From NCBI GenBank assembly GCA_012861695.1, contig JAAOOA010000127.1, positions 19,366,255 through 19,430,254 of the forward strand: 64,000 nt of DNA. Reading direction: 5' to 3'. This document shows positions 61,201 through 64,000 of this stretch, piece after piece. The translations under genes and the position numbers were made by a program. Under the pieces are notes generated by a model, which saw only the letters and a program-made list of their open reading frames with translations, had not been told where the DNA came from and did not search any database. How positions within the stretch are numbered: position 1 is the stretch's first letter; every line of letters starts with the position of its first letter. Source of the DNA: Trematomus loennbergii. Taxonomy: Eukaryota > Chordata > Actinopteri > Perciformes > Nototheniidae.

Positions 61201-64000
61201 AATATACATAAAGTATCAAATATCAGTAATCTTTCTGCAGAAAACTAATTTATTATATTTGACAATTTTAGATTGCAATTACTGATGCATCAATATGTAA
61301 ACATCAATTTACTGTTGAAGTCTGGTGTTTACAATATTTACTGTTATTATGTTTTATAAAATACACAAAGTTCTGTTAAAATGCAATTAAATACAGTTTT
61401 TGGGTGAAAAGGTTGGAAATCACTGGTTTAATTTTGAACTATGCATTATATTTTAAGGTAACCCATGTTTATTATGTGAAATCTAAATCTGTTCTGTAAC
61501 TTGACTTTATCTGTTAAGTAAATGTAGTTGAAGTTGTAACTTTCCCTAATGTAGGGCATCACAGAGCAGCTCTTTGATATTCACGAGCAGTGGAGAGATG
61601 TCCCTTTTATGTCAGAATTGATGATGCTAACGCTTGAGAGTCACATCAACTATTCACATTAACTTCAGAGGCTTTTTGTTTGACTGAAATAATTAGCAAG
61701 GCACATGCTGTGCAGATGATACATTTGGTTGAATAAATCCATGAGGTATTACATGTGTGATGCAGGTATGCAGATGAGTGGCAGGCACATAAAGGACATG
61801 TTTGATGTGAATACACAGACTGCGTTGATATGGCTATACACAGGGAGAGAGAGAGGGAGACGAATGAAGGCGTAGCTTTGTCTCCGGCTCGAGAGCCCGG
61901 TTTGGAATGAGCAATATGCCAAGAGCATGATTGATTAAATCATGGTCAGACATCTGTGAAGTCAGCACTAACACCACAGGGAATGATATACTCCCAGCAA
62001 GCTTACACCTTGCATTTGTAATATACTGTGCACTTATGTTTATTTTATATTTAGTATCCAATTAAAGTGTGCCTAAATCATTTATAATACATTTGAATTT
62101 GTAATCAATGATGAAACAAGCACAATAATGAGTGGCTCCGGTGGAATTAGTTTACTTCTCAGGAGAAGTTATTAAAGGGCAGAGACATTTGAAGCTTTCA
62201 TTATATGCTAATCTTTTTTTTTTACATCCGAGTTCTTCATTGTTCACAGAGTGTAAGCTGCCAGTCATTCTGTTTTTACTGAAAGAAATTAAATGAACCT
62301 CAGGTTAATCTACAAAATGCCACAATGCACTCAATCACCGTTAAATGGAGGCGAGTCCTGCGGGACCACCGGCTGGACTGAGCGGTTCCCTCCTTCCGTT
62401 TAGTCTATTAGTGGATTTCACAAGCCATTGAAGGAGGTTTCCAGGTAAACACAAACTCGGAAAGACAGATGTAATGTGCACAGCAAATTACACAGAAAAT
62501 TGTACACCTTTGTGGCTCGGTAGGTTTCACACTAATCCTTAGCAATAGAGATAGTTTTGATGTTTTACAAAAGGCGACATTGTTGCTGAAAGAATATTTG
62601 AATGCTTGTTTGCAACTCCATGCCGTGTTGACTCTCAGAAAAGGCCACAGAAAGCTTCAGGGCAGGAGACAACAATGAGGCAGGCAAACCAAGAGCCAAA
62701 TATATTTCACAAGTTGTCGTCATAGTGTTACTCTAAAGGCTAACATTTTATCATAAATAAAGGTGCTTATTAGTTCAGGGCAGACCGTTTTTGTTATGTG
62801 GAGCTTCATACTGCATCTGTGCAGTCCAGATAAGAAAACAGTTACCATCTGTTTTCTAATAGAGCCCTAGTTTAAAATCATGTGTCAAATTGATGAAACA
62901 CTTGTGAATGAGGAATAATTGGTGTGTCGAGTAAATCAGAATTTGTTCGCTCTCCCCTGCCATTTTGTTTAAGGTGTGTGTCATATTATGTATCTCCAAA
63001 TTGTCTCCAATTTGTCACAGAATCAAAGTGAGGGTTAAAACGGCCTAATTGGACTGCAGACGAAATCAAGTGTGTCGCATCTGCCTAAGGCTGGACCAAA
63101 CGTCGGATTTCACTCTGGCTTTGGTGTTACACACTGATGCAAATAATCAAAAACCACCATCCATTGCCGAAAATTGAACAACACTAGCAAAAGTGCAGTT
63201 AAATGTTTTGTTTTACAGGACACGCCCACTGTACTCATTTGTTAGTCTTAAACTGTTCCACGAAAACATTGTTCCCATTCCTAAAAGAATGCCTAACTAA
63301 TTATTTTTGGAGACGCATGCGAGAGTGGTGCATCCTTATAGATGAGTGGAAATATTTTTGGCTTCTAGTGTGTAAGGTGGCTGGCAAGGAAAAGGTTTAT
63401 TTTTAGCAGCGTGTTTATGTAAGTGACTAACGTGTTGTGGAATAATGAGGAGGCTCTCCGGGCCCCTCGGTGCAGCTACAGAGACGGGACTCTCGGAGCA
63501 GCAGAGGGTGATTGTTTGAAGGAAGCTAATGAGCAGGAGGGAAAAAACGAACACAGGAGTAGAAAGGAATTGGATAAAAAAAGCATGAAATACAAAGGAA
63601 ATACGACAATTACCAATGGGAGGTCTCTGTAAGGCAGGAGTGAAAAGACACACAAATAGAGATGAAATGGTGACGGAGAACGTCATTGCGATGGGGGAGA
63701 TAATTATCATGGTCAGGAAAAGAAGACCACTGGCATGAGCAAACAAAGTTTTATTTGATTCGCAGCCTTTTTTTTATCCCTAAAAGCAGAAAAAAAGGAT
63801 TGGAGTAGCATTAAGAATCTCACTGCTGTGATGTATGAGCTCATTACTGCTTTACAGCTTACATCCAAATTGCTTTATCTCTTTTCTCATCTCATCATTA
63901 CAGGATTTTTTTCGTACATTTGGATTCATAGTCAGCTCTTATTTTTATTTCTGTAACAGAGTGTCAATCTCTGGTGCTATTTTAGTAGCAGGGCCGTGGC
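55284..64000 (-). other. Presumed syt7 intron
   Basis: No exon was recognised on either strand upstream of 55283, although syt7 needs several more N-terminal exons, so this is probably a long intron. Positions 61115-61240 (GTGGTGGAGAAAGCAT..., TAAAAGTATTATCAGCATAA) are a fish repeat fragment. The 174-codon frame at 57732-58256 and its antisense 58000-58491 have no recognisable similarity. Confidence 0.5.

Overview
This is a vertebrate nuclear locus, almost certainly from a ray-finned (teleost) fish. Genes are split into many short exons with GT-AG introns. Introns carry long (CA)n tracts and fish-type MITEs, and the gene set is ordinary vertebrate. There is no bacterial, phage or CRISPR content, and I found no unknown multi-gene system.

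Layout. 1-2118: decayed LINE (jockey/L2-like reverse transcriptase). 3221-15882 (+): eps8l2, an actin-regulatory PTB-SH3-SAM-like adaptor, complete except for its N-terminal exon(s). 17133-23552 (-): fads2, a front-end fatty acyl desaturase in 12 coding exons, tail to tail with eps8l2. A probable non-coding first exon and TATA box lie near 24.2 kb. 25112-25626 (+): two exon-like blocks and a poly(A) signal that I cannot assign, head to head with fads2. 28491-29657 (+): lrrc10b. 32254-34910 (-): saxo4 (ppp1r32). 48676-55283 (-): the 3' half of syt7 (linker exon, C2A, C2B). Its upstream exons lie beyond the right edge, so 55.3-64 kb reads as syt7 intron. The lrrc10b/saxo4/syt7/fads2 grouping matches the human 11q12 neighbourhood, which supports the gene names. 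The genes have unrelated jobs; what links them is conserved synteny.

Repeats. There are three copies of one TTAA-flanked MITE family (A), four of a second (B), a hAT-like MITE with a near-perfect 8-bp target duplication, and several fragments of common fish repeats. In fads2 intron 1 a tandem duplication carries family B elements of different subtype and opposite orientation at the same TTAA site.

Main caution. Several conserved genes have 1-base losses, mostly in G/C runs: six in lrrc10b, one in fads2 exon 1, and one each implied at a saxo4 and a syt7 donor. eps8l2 has one indel in its penultimate exon. Coding similarity is intact on both sides of each break, so I read most of them as sequencing or assembly errors rather than pseudogenes. 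Identifications rest on protein similarity recognised by eye; no database search was run.
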